Below are positions 22,769 to 34,050 of a stretch of 64,000 nucleotides of DNA, one piece after another. This stretch comes from Notamacropus eugenii. Taxonomy: Eukaryota; Chordata; Mammalia; Diprotodontia; Macropodidae. The DNA lies in contig NC_092876.1 of NCBI RefSeq assembly GCF_028372415.1, forward strand, positions 223,832,528 through 223,896,527, in the 5' to 3' direction. How positions within the stretch are numbered: position 1 is the stretch's first letter; every line of letters starts with the position of its first letter. Both the position numbers and the translations under genes were made by a program. Below the pieces are notes generated by a model. The model made no database searches and was not told the DNA's origin. It worked only from the letters and a program-made list of their open reading frames with translations.

Positions 22769-23689
22769 TTTGACCCCTACAGCAATTATAATTATATTAT
22801 AATGCTTACAAATGTCAAAGCAAAGAGTAGAGGGAAAAGGCAACAGAAAATATCAACTGTGACCCCAGATTCCTAGAAAGCAATGAAAACTGGAGAAGCA
22901 TTAGTAGTACATGCCAGAAACATGGCTTGAAAGAAGCTAGAGATTAGCCTTTTCAACATGTTGGCCTCATTTCCACTTTGTTTACTGTTTTTTCTACATT
23001 GTGCTTAAGATTTTTGAGGACTTGTTTGAAGAAACAGAGAAAAAAAAGGAGGAATAAATGGAATTGTTTCCAATAATGAAAAATGAAGGGGAAGCCAAGA
23101 AGCCAATTTTGTTGTGCTATAATCCATGAACATATTTGAGTATGCTGACCTTGTATGGAATGGATTGATATCAAATGACTCTATAGATTGGAAGCAAGAT
23201 GAAAACTTTTTAGAAGCATCTGGGAGAATAGTAGCACTTTGCATCTTTGGTGCTTAGACCTTAGCAAATAAAAACTATCCTTCAAAAAATCTTACTGGGA
23301 TTACCCAAGGTTTGTATCTAGGCTATCCTTCACATTTCCGATATGCTAGCAAATGTACCACATAAATATCTATTCAGAGAGCACTAGCTAATAGGTGAAG
23401 GTGATGGTTGGAGAGCTTGATTAATTTTTCAATGTCCTTAAATAAGCCCCCAAGACTTAACAAACCTGACATTCTAATCAGGGTGTTTTTATGGCAAATT
23501 GACCACAGGGTGAAAGAAGGTTGACTTTAGTAATGGGATACTCCTATTCTCTTGATTCTCAGGTGACATTTGTTTTCAATCTTGTGACTCCCCCTAGAAT
23601 CCTATAATTATCTGTAATCTACAAAACAGGGGATTGATAGCACAGATTACTCACCTTTTCAATGTCCAAAAGTAATTTTCCAAAACCTA
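22769..23689. other. Unassigned non-coding DNA
   Basis: No gene. Two overlapping minus frames (73 and 79 codons, 22953-23244) have no recognisable family. Confidence 0.45.
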
Positions 23690-23732
23690 ACTCAGAGGCA
23701 GACAGTATCAATATTTTCCCCATTTTACAGAT

Positions 23733-24343
23733 TGTTGGGGGTGGAAGCTCAATTCCATGTGGACAGTCTCGGGTGGGTAAAGGTGGGAACTTCTAAATCT
23801 TAGAGTTCTCATGAGGCCCCCCAGAAAACAGCAGGGAATCGAGGAGTGAGACCGAGCAATCTCGTGTATTTCTGCCTCTTCCCGTGAGAAACGTGATAGG
23901 AGGAGCATCCCCCTCGAGACTGTCCCGGATCTGGGCACACCTATTGTTATCTAACGGGCACGGTATTCAGGTGCAAACTATGCGGCTGGAGAGCTTAATT
24001 AGGATCAGGAAAGCCTGAAGGCTCTCTTAGCGCAGAGGGGCCCTGACAGACAGAAGGCCTCTCCTCCGTTTTTCCTCTCTTCGCTCTCCCCTCCCCCTCT
24101 CTCCCCACTTACATTTCTGCTTCCAATCTCTTATTATAAGATCTTTGCCTCCTTGGGAGATTCCTCGCTCCCTCCTAAGGAAGAATTCCCCCTGCACTTG
24201 TAACCAGGACCCTGAATAAAGCTTAACCCTTGTTCGACTCCGGAAAGTCTCTTCTCTCATACGTTTATCCGGTTTGGCCAGCCGAAGACCTGCGATAGAG
24301 GTAAGGTAAGACTCGGGTAGCCCTCAGGCCTCTAGGCCTGGCA
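23733..24343 (+). mobile_element. Solo LTR of an endogenous retrovirus, 611 bp
   Basis: It begins TGTTGGGGG and ends GGCCTGGCA (the usual TG...CA), with a perfect 6-base duplication ACAGAT at 23727-23732 and 24344-24349. A TATA-like TATAAG sits at 24135-24140 and AATAAA at 24215-24220, about 80 bases apart, a normal R-region spacing. It is richer in GC and CpG than its surroundings. No internal retroviral sequence lies next to it, so the provirus has probably been lost by LTR-LTR recombination. A 6-base duplication is typical of class II (beta-like) elements, so class II is my inference. The 76- and 77-codon minus frames inside are not genes. Confidence 0.85.
24135..24220 (+). promoter_or_regulatory. 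LTR core promoter and polyadenylation signal
   Basis: TATAAG at 24135-24140 would place initiation near 24165. AATAAA at 24215-24220 is followed by a T/C-rich 'TTGTTCGACTCCGG' stretch, with cleavage expected near 24235-24245. Activity is not known. Confidence 0.6.
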
Positions 24344-24425
24344 ACAGATAAGGAAGCTAAAGCTTAGAGAGGTTACTTGACTTGAATAAGGTCATAGGAC
24401 ACATTTAAAAATTGGCAGTGATCAC

Positions 24426-24799
24426 TCAAGATGGATTCTTCTGACTAAAAGTCCAATATTCATTCCATTACAGAATGCTCCTTTTTTTTTGTATTCAAAG
24501 CCATCAAAGTATCTAGTAGATAGGTATTGAAGACAAAAACAGTTTTGATTTGTAGGTTTAAACAATAAACAACAATACAGAAAAGAGAACAACAGCTGTA
24601 AGAATCTCATACTAAAATCTTTATATATGAAACCCTCTTCTTCACTCTTAAAATTTTCATTATTTTGACATTTTAACCAGTGCTTTTGAGACCACTGTGG
24701 GTACATAAGGTTGATATCTGCCATCTTTTTTTTTTTTTTTTAACAAATATCTTTTAAATCAATTTAAAAAATTTTTTAAAGTCCTTATTATCTGAAAGG
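24426..24799. other. Unassigned AT-rich DNA
   Basis: A 100-codon minus frame (24422-24724) spans low-complexity T and A runs and shows no family. Nothing else seen. Confidence 0.45.
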
Positions 24800-25320
24800 T
24801 ATTATGGCTCATGTTATGAGAAAAAATAGTAGAAAAAAATGGTACAATCCCTGTTCTCAGAGAGTTTACAGTCATATAGAGGATGTTACATGTACAAAAA
24901 TTATTACTGTAATACAAAGGAAATTACGATAAGAATGAAGGAGAGGTCAAAGAAAATTTCTATGAGAAATATTAGAAAAGAGAGATCACTTTCAGTTGGA
25001 GTTGGGAGAAGGATTCCAGAAAGTTTTAGGGCAGAGGTAGCACCTGAGTTGGGTCTTAAGGTTAAGACTTAAAATGTTGATCTGGGGTAAAAAGGGGCAT
25101 TCTAGACATAGAAAATAGAGTGAACCAAAGCGAAGATATTGGAAAATATAGGATAAGAATGAAAAATCATAAAGTATCCAATCAAGCTAAAATACAGAAT
25201 ATATCAAGGGGAAGCAATGTTAGATAAAGTAAGAAAGAAAAGTTTAGATTTTGGAAAATCTTCATTGATAGGATAAAGCATTTATACTTCATTTATGAGG
25301 CAACTCATTCAACTCATAAG
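24800..25320 (-). mobile_element. L2 LINE 3' region, decayed
   Basis: 'CCCTGTTCTCAGAGAGTTTA' 'CAGTCATATAGAGGATG' is the reversed L2 3'UTR. 'CACCTGAGTTGGGTCTTAAG' , 'GGCATTCTAGACATAG' and 'TAGATTTTGGAAAATCTTC' follow the L2 order into ORF2. No frame remains. Confidence 0.6.
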
Positions 25321-25379
25321 GCAACAGTCTAAGAAAGAACAGACACCAAAACAATATTTTTTTAAAAAGGAGTCTTCCT

Positions 25380-26480
25380 TTGGAGAAAACCCTTTAAGTG
25401 GAATGAGTGGTGTGTATTTGTGAGGCTCGAAAAGAACATGGAGTTCATGGAAGGGAAAGAAATAGGTATGGCAAGCTGAGACTGTATTCCAGAAACATGG
25501 CAGTAAAGGGGAGAAGGAAGATAGGACAATAACTTGGGGGAGGAGATCTGGGTCAAGCTAGGTTTGTTTGTTTGTTTAAGTTAAAGGATGCCTGAGAATA
25601 ATTATAGGTCTGGAAGTCAGACATTAACGAGAATTGCCAGCAGTTGGGACTTAGCTAGAAGTGAACAGTGGAAGGTCAAGGGGACAAGGATTTTAAAAGG
25701 TGAAGTAAAATATATCTATTGAAGTGCTGGATCACTGAAGGAGTAGGGTGGTCTAGCAGAGCTATGACACAATTGATGGACTGGGAGAATAGAGAGGAAT
25801 CAATGGACTTAAGGTTATAATGAGAGCAAAAAAACATGGTTCGGCAGACTAAAGAAGAGAATGAAGTAGAAGGAAAGGACATTGTGGTCTGAGAGGGGAT
25901 TTTCAGAGTATAAGGTCTTATCTTAGAGCAATTTTGTGCAAAAGTAAGAGTGAGGTGGGACCATCCCATCTTTATGGATAGAAATGAATCAGTGGAAATG
26001 AGTTCAATAAATTATCATGACAGGGTGTTAGAAGGATCATTAACAGGAATATTGTATTTTTGAAGGATGATAGCAGGGGACAGGAGGAAGAGGAAGTCTG
26101 AAAACTAGGGTCCAAGGTCACTGAAAATGAGAGGAGGCTAGTAGATTCCAACAACAAGGATCAAGAGAGCATAATTGGAAGTGAACTTCAAATGAGGAAA
26201 GGCCATTAATGACATAGGCAGGAGGAGCTAGTAGAGGTATTGAGAAGCAAAGAGTAGGTCAATTCCCTATCCTCTTGAGATGGGAGCACTAAAAGAAGCA
26301 GTCAGCTGCCACTTGGAAGGGGTTGTTGGAGAGGTGTTGTTCTCAGAGGAAAAAGAATTTTCTGTTAACTTGAGGTGAAAGGAGTACAGGAGAGAAAAAT
26401 TAAGAATGAAGTGTTTTAAAGCCCAGAATGCAAAAGGTGGGCAAACGGGCATAGGGTAGAGTTTGAGCTGATATAATAAT
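25380..26480 (-). mobile_element. Probable older LINE (L2-like) internal region
   Basis: A purine-rich plus strand with 'AAGATAGGACAATAACTTGG' , 'GGACATTGTGGTCTGAGAGG' and 'AAGGCCATTAATGACATAGG' resembles the reverse complement of the L2 region upstream of the RT motifs. The minus-strand ORFs (64, 97, 61 and 61 codons) are broken pieces with no diagnostic motif that I can name. Assignment is an inference. Confidence 0.4.
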
Positions 26481-26489
26481 TTTCACATA

Positions 26490-26835
26490 CAATATTTCAT
26501 CCCCTGTCTCCATGCTTTTGTCCAAGCTGTCCCCTATGCTAGGACCTCTTAGAATCCTTAGTTTCCTTCAAAGCTCAGCTTAACAATAGTCACCTCTTAC
26601 ATGAGACCCTCCTTAATAGCCCCAGCTGCTGGTGCTTTCCATCAAGTTTGTCATGCAACAATTTTTACATACATGCACACATACATAAACATACAAACAC
26701 AAGTTTCCCCTGATAGAAGGAAAGCCCCTTGAGAGCAGGAACTCTTTAGTTTTGTCTTTGTATCTCCAGTATCTAGCATAGCCTGGTGTCTACTAGGCAT
26801 GCAATAAATGCTTGTCCATTGATTGATGAAATATA
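26490..26835 (+). mobile_element. L2 LINE 3' end
   Basis: 'CTCCATGCTTTTGTCCAAGC' , 'TTCAAAGCTCAGCTTAACAA' , 'CATGAGACCCTCCTTAATAG' , 'CTTGAGAGCAGGAACTCTTT' , 'GTATCTCCAGTATCTAGCAT' and 'GCATGCAATAAATGCTTGTC' are the L2 3' end in order. Confidence 0.8.
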
Positions 26836-26959
26836 GGGAAAGGTGTCGGGGGCATAATATCTCTTCTTTATAAAGGGATTTCAGGTTAAGAGAGGGTTTT
26901 TCTTCCAGCACTTCTAGGAGACAGAAAGGCAGGTGGTCTAGATGGTCGATTCTTTTTTG

Positions 26960-27128
26960 CACTTAGTAGTATTTTATTTTTTCCAATTACATGTAAAGAT
27001 AGTTTTCAACATTCATTTTTTGTCAAATTTGGAGCTTCAGAGACTTCCCCCTCCCTCTTCTCTCTCTCTTCTCCCCAAGAGAGCAAGCAATTTGATAGAA
27101 GTTGTACACATACAATCAAGCTAAAGGT
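26960..27128 (-). mobile_element. L1 3'UTR fragment
   Basis: 'TTTTCCAATTACATGTAAAG' 'ATAGTTTTCAACATTCATTT' , 'TTGTCAAATTTGGAGCTTCA' and 'AAGCAATTTGATAGAAGTTG' match the reversed marsupial L1 3' terminus, as at 59.4 kb. Confidence 0.8.
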
Positions 27129-27184
27129 ATTTCCACGTTTAGATCACCATTCTTAATATTAATTTCTCTATCATCCCTATAAGT

Positions 27185-27258
27185 TTATCTTTTTGCCTGT
27201 CTCTGTGTGTGCCCATGCGTATTTATGTGTGTGTGTGAGTGTGAGTATGTGTGTGGAG
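27185..27258. repeat. GT-rich low-complexity tract
   Basis: Imperfect TG/GTGA repeats. Confidence 0.8.
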
Positions 27259-27274
27259 GACATGTGGATTAGGA

Positions 27275-27512
27275 AATAAAATCCTAGACTTGGTGCCATG
27301 AAGACATAAGCTAAATTCCAACTCCATCACTTACCAGTTGTGTGACTGGAGGTCAGTGATTTAGACAGTAGAAAACGTGTTCTTCTCACCTGTAAATTGA
27401 GGATCGCAGCGCCTGCCTCTCCTACCTCAGAAGGTATTCCTTTGAGGATAATGCATGCAGAGTGTGTGGGGAACCTTACAGTGTTATATAAAGGCCAACT
27501 GTTAGCATGATA
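27275..27512 (+). mobile_element. MIR-type SINE
   Basis: 'CTAAATTCCAACTCCATCAC' , 'TTACCAGTTGTGTGACTGGA' , 'TCACCTGTAAATTGAGGATC' , 'CCTGCCTCTCCTACCTCAGA' and 'TATATAAAGGCCAACTGTTA' follow the MIR order from tRNA-like half to tail. Confidence 0.7.
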
Positions 27513-27539
27513 GTACACCTCAAAGATGTTTAATGGTAG

Positions 27540-28050
27540 AACCACACTGGATTCAGAGATAATAGCCTTTAATAATAATATTTTACTTTTACAGGGATGT
27601 TTCAAATACAGTATATAACTTGACCTTCCCAACACCTCCCTGAGGTATTCTCATCTCCATTAAAATATGAAGAAACCAATGAAATGTAGAGAAGCAGATA
27701 TCTTTTTCTATATCTATATGCATGTATATAGTTAAGTAAATATAGTGAGAAAATGACAGATCTTGACTTAGAATCCAGGACCTCTGGTTTCTGGTCCAGA
27801 GTTCTTTGAACATTACATTACCTTTGTGTAACTCACCCCCCCTTCTTACAGCTCCTCTTTTAGCCCCTTAAGATCATGGACTTAGAACTGGAAAAGCCTA
27901 CAGTAGCCATCTAGTCCCACCCCTTCATTTTATAGATGAAGAAATTGGCTCAGGGAGGTTGTGTCTTCTCTCAGCATTACACAGGTAGCAAATTTTGGAG
28001 GAAGGGTTTGAATTCATATCCTTCTTAATTCTAGTGTGTTGTGAAATCAG
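27540..28050 (-). mobile_element. Two reversed MIR-type SINE pieces
   Basis: 27540-27815 shows 'TCCCAACACCTCCCTGAGGT' , 'CATCTCCATTAAAATATGAA' and 'TTGACTTAGAATCCAGGACC'. 27880-28050 shows 'CATCTAGTCCCACCCCTTCA' , 'TTTTATAGATGAAGAAATTG' and 'GCTCAGGGAGGTTG'. Both are reversed MIR cores. Confidence 0.65.
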
Positions 28051-28054
28051 TTTA

Positions 28055-29437
28055 TCTCTTTTCTATGTAGTTCTTTTCAGTTGAATGATGTACTAAGAGT
28101 TTCACTGTTCTATTGTTTACCAAATAGTCATAGATCTGATTGATTGGCCAGATTATTTCTGTCTATCATAGTTCAAATTTTAAACTATTATAATTAATAC
28201 AAAATCTAGCACTAAAGCCAGATGGAACATAAATGGAATATAAACACTGGCAGATTCAATCATTTTGGAAAAAACTTTGAATACATTGGTCAGACAAAGA
28301 CTGTTCTATCAGCTGAGGACTGGACAAGCTAAGTTCCTGGGTACTTATCTCCAGATTGTTATAGGGACATAAGGTATTCCAAGCAAATCAACTCTCAAAA
28401 ACTTTCTTCTGAGTTGTCTATGGATTGTGATTTGTATCAGTGGAAAGATATGTCTATGCAGAAAAAAAGACACACTTCAGGTTATTGGAGTATTGAACTA
28501 TCAAAAAGTGGTAGGCATCTACAGTATATCACACTATGAAAAAGACTCTGACTTTTGTTTAAAGGAGCTTATGCCCTAAAAATATAAACAATATAGGTAA
28601 ATGAATGCTGAAATAAATACATAATCCAATTACGTCTGGAGAAAGGTGAGTCTGTGACAACATAGCATCAATATATATGAAGCAAGTTAGGATAAAATAT
28701 ATAAAATATTATAAAATGTCTAAGGTTGAATTTCAAAATAATAAATAAAGATCATTTCTGGAGCCAGTTCAATTCTATATCCCATTTTATTGCATTTGTC
28801 TTCCATTTTTTATTACTAAGGATGAGAATAGAGTCTTTGTCTCTTAAGAGTTCATCAACCCTGCTACTTCTATTGTACCTGAGGTCACAAGTCACTGCTG
28901 TAGGGTGGATTATGATGTCACAGAGAATACTGACTTCAGCAGAGGTAGAAATGGCAGGAGCAGGCAGACTCATAAGCAACTTACCAGCTGGTTTCCAGGT
29001 AATGTTCTTGGGAACCCAAAAGACTGAAGCAAAAAATGACTCTCAATTTTTCAAGCGAAATTACCTTACTTTGGAAATGCTTTTAGCAATGGAAAAAGAT
29101 TAAGATTTTTAAAAATAGTTAAAATTTTAAAAAAGCAAGAACTGGGTTACATTGAAACATACTCTTCTAGGGATGAATGAATATACTAGAAACACCTGGA
29201 AATACTATACCTGAGGAGGCATTCCATTATTGGTTGTTTCTTATTTCATCAAAACCTTTAGGTCATTTTGAAACCTTGGTAGCATATTGAGAAGAGAAGT
29301 GGATACCAACAGGATCTGAAAGCTTACATAGCCTATATTCTTACCTTCCAGAATATTTAGCTTATTGTGGCCAGAGCAGGGTGAATTCAGAGAACTGGCA
29401 ACCAATGAGCTCCTCTCAGATGACAGTGAGAGAGAGC
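28055..29437. other. Unassigned non-coding DNA
   Basis: A 125-codon plus frame (28726-29103) and an overlapping 75-codon minus frame (28752-28979) are present. The plus frame starts inside an AT-rich run, has no domain I recognise, and no splice or promoter context. I treat it as unproven. The block 28555-28700 faintly resembles an L2 tail. Confidence 0.4.
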
Positions 29438-29666
29438 TTTCCAGGTGGCATAGTTGATAGAATGTTGGGCCTAGAGTTAGAAAGACTCATCTTCCTGAGT
29501 TCAAATCTGATCTCAGGCACTGTAAACCTGGTCAAGTCACTTAGCCCTGTTTGCCTCAGTTTCCTCATCTGTAAAACGAGAAGGAAAAGGCAAACCACTC
29601 CAGTATCTTTGCCAAGAAAACCCCCAACGAAGAGTCAACCACAACTGAAATGACTAACAATAACAA
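29438..29666 (+). mobile_element. tRNA-derived SINE, near full length
   Basis: 'CAGGTGGCATAGTTGATAGA' , 'GAGTTCAAATCTGATCTCAG' (B box), 'GGTCAAGTCACTTAGCCCTG' , 'TTTGCCTCAGTTTCCTCATC' , 'GGCAAACCACTCCAGTATCT' , 'TTGCCAAGAAAACCCC' and a CAA-type tail give the full SINE order. Confidence 0.9.
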
Positions 29667-30059
29667 GCAGAGTTCCTGAAAATCCTAAACCTATCTTAGG
29701 AGTATCTCAAAACAGATGTACTATTGTGAATATATGTGAGTGGACTTTTTTGAGATTTCCAGAAGATACTTGATTTTTCAGTCTGCGGTTAATGGTAGCA
29801 AGACTTTTTAAGAATCCATACTGTTAGCATTTTCCTTCTGTCAAACCATAATAAGATACTTAAGTATTGTGCCTGGATACAAACAGTCTTTAAACTACAC
29901 AAAACAGATATAATTAAGGAGTTGAAGGCCAAGATGATTGAGGAGATAGTACAGTTTTAAATGAACATAACTCTCCAGGTCCAGATGAATCACACATCAA
30001 TGTACTCAAGGAATCTGGAGATGTGATTGCAGAATCTGTGGGTAATGTAAGAAATCAGA

Positions 30060-30150
30060 GAGAACAGGAAAACTATAAAATGTAGAGGTTATATTAGATG
30101 ATCCCTAAGGTCCTTTCCTGCTCTGTGGATCTATTAGACCCCTTCATTGT
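30060..30150 (+). mobile_element. SINE tail fragment
   Basis: 'TTAGATGATCCCTAAGGTCC' 'TTTCCTGCTCTGTGGATCTA' matches the 'ctagatgacctctaaggtcccttccagctctg' tail found on one class of marsupial SINE copies. Confidence 0.6.
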
Positions 30151-33100
30151 CATTGGTCCACATGTCATCACTGGCCACAACTTCAATTGATATATCTTAC
30201 CTTGCTGGCCACATCTTTATCTTTTTTTCTGCCATCCCCTTTCAAAAACGAGTAAAAAAAAAAAAGCCAAAAATCTAACTTGGACTGAGAATGCTGGCCA
30301 AAACCATCTTAGTTTCTCCATGTCATTCTTTAATTAGGACAATTTCCCTCCAAAATGGTTCAGACATTTTTATGAGCTCTTTGGTATCGCACATTATCTT
30401 CATAGTTGAGCACAAGAAACCCTTGTATCCTGCAGTTTTCCTCCTGCAAAATTGGGATACTTGGTCCCCACTTGGGGCACTGAAAAGTTACATAATCTAC
30501 TGCATAGGATTTCTCACTCTGAAGACAGAGAAGATTCATTAAATATAGCAAAAATGAGGTGTCTTTTTTTTTTAACTATCTAAGAATCATTACTGATTTC
30601 CTGCTATCCATTCATTCTCTTCAAAGTAAAACCCAGTACTGCTCATTCTACCTTAAGGTAGTACTTAAATAAGGTCAAAGCAACCAGCTGGTTCATTTTT
30701 ACATTATTTTTTTGTTAAATCAACCAAATTTATTAGACTAGATGATTTTTTGTTATGGCACTATTTTCCTAGGATGGACATTAGCCTTTAGCCAAATATA
30801 AACTACAAAGGCCCTTTACCACTGAAAGTCATGCATTTGGCATTCACAATCACAAGGACTGTCATGGCTACCCAACACTCCAAGATTTATTTGTGAGAGG
30901 GAGGTGGGGCAGAGTACAGTGTCTCAAAAGTCTTGGTACTGTTTAAGCTTTAACTCCAGAGGTACAAGTGCTATAAATTTACAAACAAAACAAACCCTAT
31001 AATTTGAATATTGAATCATTTAAATTTCTTTTATACTCAGGTTTCTGAATTTTTCAAAATAATTATTACATTTTAACTTTAACAAGAAGGGATATGGTGT
31101 CATTATGCATTGGATGACACTTTCTCAGACCAGTAGATTGATAGAAGAAGTATTGATTTGCTAACTTGATTATCTTATCTATCTCCATTATACTTTTTCT
31201 TGTGGGATCATGTCAAAAACCCACTTTGGGGTGATCTTAAGGCTAGAATTGCAAATATAATCCTTTCATTCTCTGAGTAGTTATAGCTGGTGAAGTCTTT
31301 GCAAAGTTTTAAAACTGACTAATGTAAAACATAAGACAGTGGGTGTGTGGAGTTTTAGTAAGAAACAACAATATTTTAAAGATTTAAATAACCTTAAATT
31401 TTTCATTTGTAGCATTTATCCTTCTAAAGTTATTAAACTTAAAATTGTACTAAGATTATTGAGATTTTCTGTATAAATGGTTTCTCTGAGGATGCAGTCA
31501 TGCTGGAGATAAACCATCCCACAGAGAATTCCTTAGGAATGGTTGTGCACCATACATCTGGAGGACATTCAGGTGAATTGTGGGGACTTATAGTCCCATG
31601 GGGAAGAAGCATGAAAGTTCGTTTGTTGGGAGAAATCTCCCCTTTTGAATACTGGCATCCTAAAGTAAAGACCCATTTGTCCTATTCTAGTTATAGCTCT
31701 GATCATAAAATTTTGCTATTGAGTTACAAGCTAAAAAGCTGGCCAACTAACAGATACATTTTGAACTTGAACTTACTTAAGCAACTATCCTGCAATGTAA
31801 CACCTGGTTAAGTTTATGCTACCTGTAAGCAAATGTATAAGGAAAAGTGGACTTTGTCTGGAAGGCTCTGCAGAAACAAACAAAGTCTTATTCTCTGAGA
31901 TTTGAATTTTAAGGTTCTTGTAGTGCACATTCACATGCTGGACATCTCTTGGGAGGTGCAATGCATATTTTATGCATCCCCATGTAATCTTGCCCTACTA
32001 GTTTTATATATGGGGAATAACTTCAGAAAGGGCATCAAATATGACTTTGAAATAGGAAATAATTACAAAAAGAACACTATGATTGAGAAACAAAGGTGGC
32101 GGGGTTAAAGGTTGATTGTATGTATAGAAAACATTGGTCTTTTTAAACATGTCCCCTGTCAGCTATCTCTATAGGTTTCTGTCTAGTCCATAGAAGGCTG
32201 GAGATCCCTAGAAGCACAGGTTCTGATATTTATCCTCCAGTTCCTCCTTCCCCTATCCTAGACACTAGTGGTGACTGCAATACTTCTCAATATATTCCAT
32301 GTGGGAAATTTCCAGACAAGTATGTATGCTCATTCAGGACAATGAACATATTTCTGACACTGGCCCAAGTAACATGAGGGACATATGATGTGGTCTTTGA
32401 CATGAACAAACTCACAATTTCATTAAGGAAAACTTGTAGGTACTGTGACAGTGGCCAAGGGGTTAAAGATGGTAAGGAATAGGATAAGTGAGGCTCTTAG
32501 GAAGAGGGTAGCTCATTCAGGAAAATGAAGTAGAAATCCTTTCACTTGTACTTACAATAACCTTGCTCACTTTAAGACTATATACTATTGTAAGTATGTT
32601 ATCTAGAGGATGTAGTGGAAAACTTGACAAACACAAGGAATGGGGTTCTTGATCTTAGGAGATGACATATGATATTCCCCAGACACTAGCAGGAAGACTG
32701 ACAGTTATGAGAAGGACACTCAAATGTTTATCAGGTTAAGGTAACCAAACAACTACCTGAATGACCCATACATATAATTGAGTGTGCAACAGCACTTTTA
32801 CCAATGCAATGGCAAGCCTTCCTTCACAGATGGAACATGAACTGGTCATATATGAGGCTATGTAAATTACAGTAACAACCTCTGACACTTGATATTTGAG
32901 TAACATTTGGAGAAGGATGAGGGATGAACAATGCCTTCATGCTTTAGGAAAGTGGGGGGAGAGTAGGACACAACTTAACAAATATGAGGCAGAGAATATC
33001 CAGAGATGAAGTTGGGCCTTTGTATGCATTTATAGCAATTCACTAACTTTTGGCAGAGCTTTGTAGGCACAAGAAAGTACCTGGGTAATTCATGGATTCC

Positions 33101-33501
33101 TCTGTGTCACTTCATGACTCATTGATCATGAAAAAAAGAGCGTCTCAGCAACATACATGAAACGTAGCTGCACAAGGCAGTATATAATGAAATGCTCAAG
33201 TGAATGTAATCAAGTGCCAAAAGAATGGCAGAAACTGAAATGATATTGGTGGACAGGAAGGAGACAGATCAGTGTTGGCTTCCATGTAGGTTGCTTCGTG
33301 GTCTTTAATGATTCTTTCCCTTTTCAGATCTGTCCTTGACATGCACTGTTGCCTGATAATCACTTATCTAAAAATGATGGAAAGGTGGTGGATAAGGGGA
33401 GTTTATATGGTGGGATTTGACTTCCCCTTTCTTGCATGTATTTTTAATGTTATTCTTTCTACAGGCCCCTTATTATTTATCTACAATGATGTTTACCTTA
33501 T
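30151..33501. other. Longest unassigned stretch (3.3 kb)
   Basis: No gene or repeat family is recognised. ORFs of 60-103 codons at 30291, 30360, 31500, 31902 and 33308 show no domain. The 31480-33300 part has more even base composition than its surroundings and few low-complexity runs, so it is the most plausible place for unique host sequence or an unlisted element. Confidence 0.4.
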
Positions 33502-33738
33502 AGGTAGCAAGGTTATCTAGTGGCTAGAGCCCTGGCCTTAAAGTTAGGAAGACCTGAGTTTGAATCCTGCCTCAGAAACTTCCTACCTATGTGTGACTGG
33601 GCCAGGCATTTAAACTCTCAGAGCCTCAATTTCCTCATCTATACAATGGAAATAATAATCATAGCATCTATCTAGCTAGGTTGTTGTGAGGATCAAAGGC
33701 AAACCTCAAAGTACCATATAAATGTTAGATATTATAAT
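33502..33738 (+). mobile_element. SINE with tRNA-like head and MIR-like tail
   Basis: 'TGGCTAGAGCCCTGGCCTTA' , 'CTGAGTTTGAATCCTGCCTC' , 'CAATTTCCTCATCTATACAA' , 'GGTTGTTGTGAGGATCAAAG' and 'ACCATATAAATGTTAGATAT' 'TAT' mark the head, B box, core and MIR-type 3' end. Confidence 0.8.
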
Positions 33739-33849
33739 TTTTTTAATCTTTCCATAATCCTTCCCTTATCTATTCTCCAAGAACCTTTAACCAACAAATT
33801 TCATTAAAAACTTGTTTATACCTGATGACTTGATTTCATCACCACTTAC

Positions 33850-34005
33850 TCATTAACCCTTTGCAGTCTGTCTTCCGTTTATAATACTGTTGAAATTGCT
33901 CTTTCAAAGGTCAGTAATTATCTCCTTGCTGTCATATTTAAGGATCTCATTTCTGTTTATATCCTCTTGGATTTCTCTTTATATTTCAGCACTTGAGCAC
34001 CTGCT

Positions 34006-34050
<45 letters not shown>

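Larger units (their letters stand above)
23690..24425 (-). mobile_element. MIR-type SINE split by a solo LTR
   Basis: Left piece 23690-23732 ends 'CCCCATTTTACAGAT'. Right piece 24344-24425 starts 'ACAGATAAGGAAGCTAAAGC' and continues 'TTAGAGAGGTTACTTGACTT'. Joined across one copy of the duplicated ACAGAT they give the reversed MIR core 'ccccattttacagataagga'. The LTR therefore landed inside an existing MIR. Confidence 0.75.

Noticed and set aside
24027..24260. 77-codon minus ORF rich in Arg/Glu/Gly
   Set aside because: Lies antisense to the U3/R part of the solo LTR, a C/T-rich stretch.
28726..29103. 125-codon plus ORF
   Set aside because: No recognisable domain, starts in AT-rich sequence, overlapped by an opposite-strand ORF, no splice or promoter context. 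Length is within chance for 64 kb.
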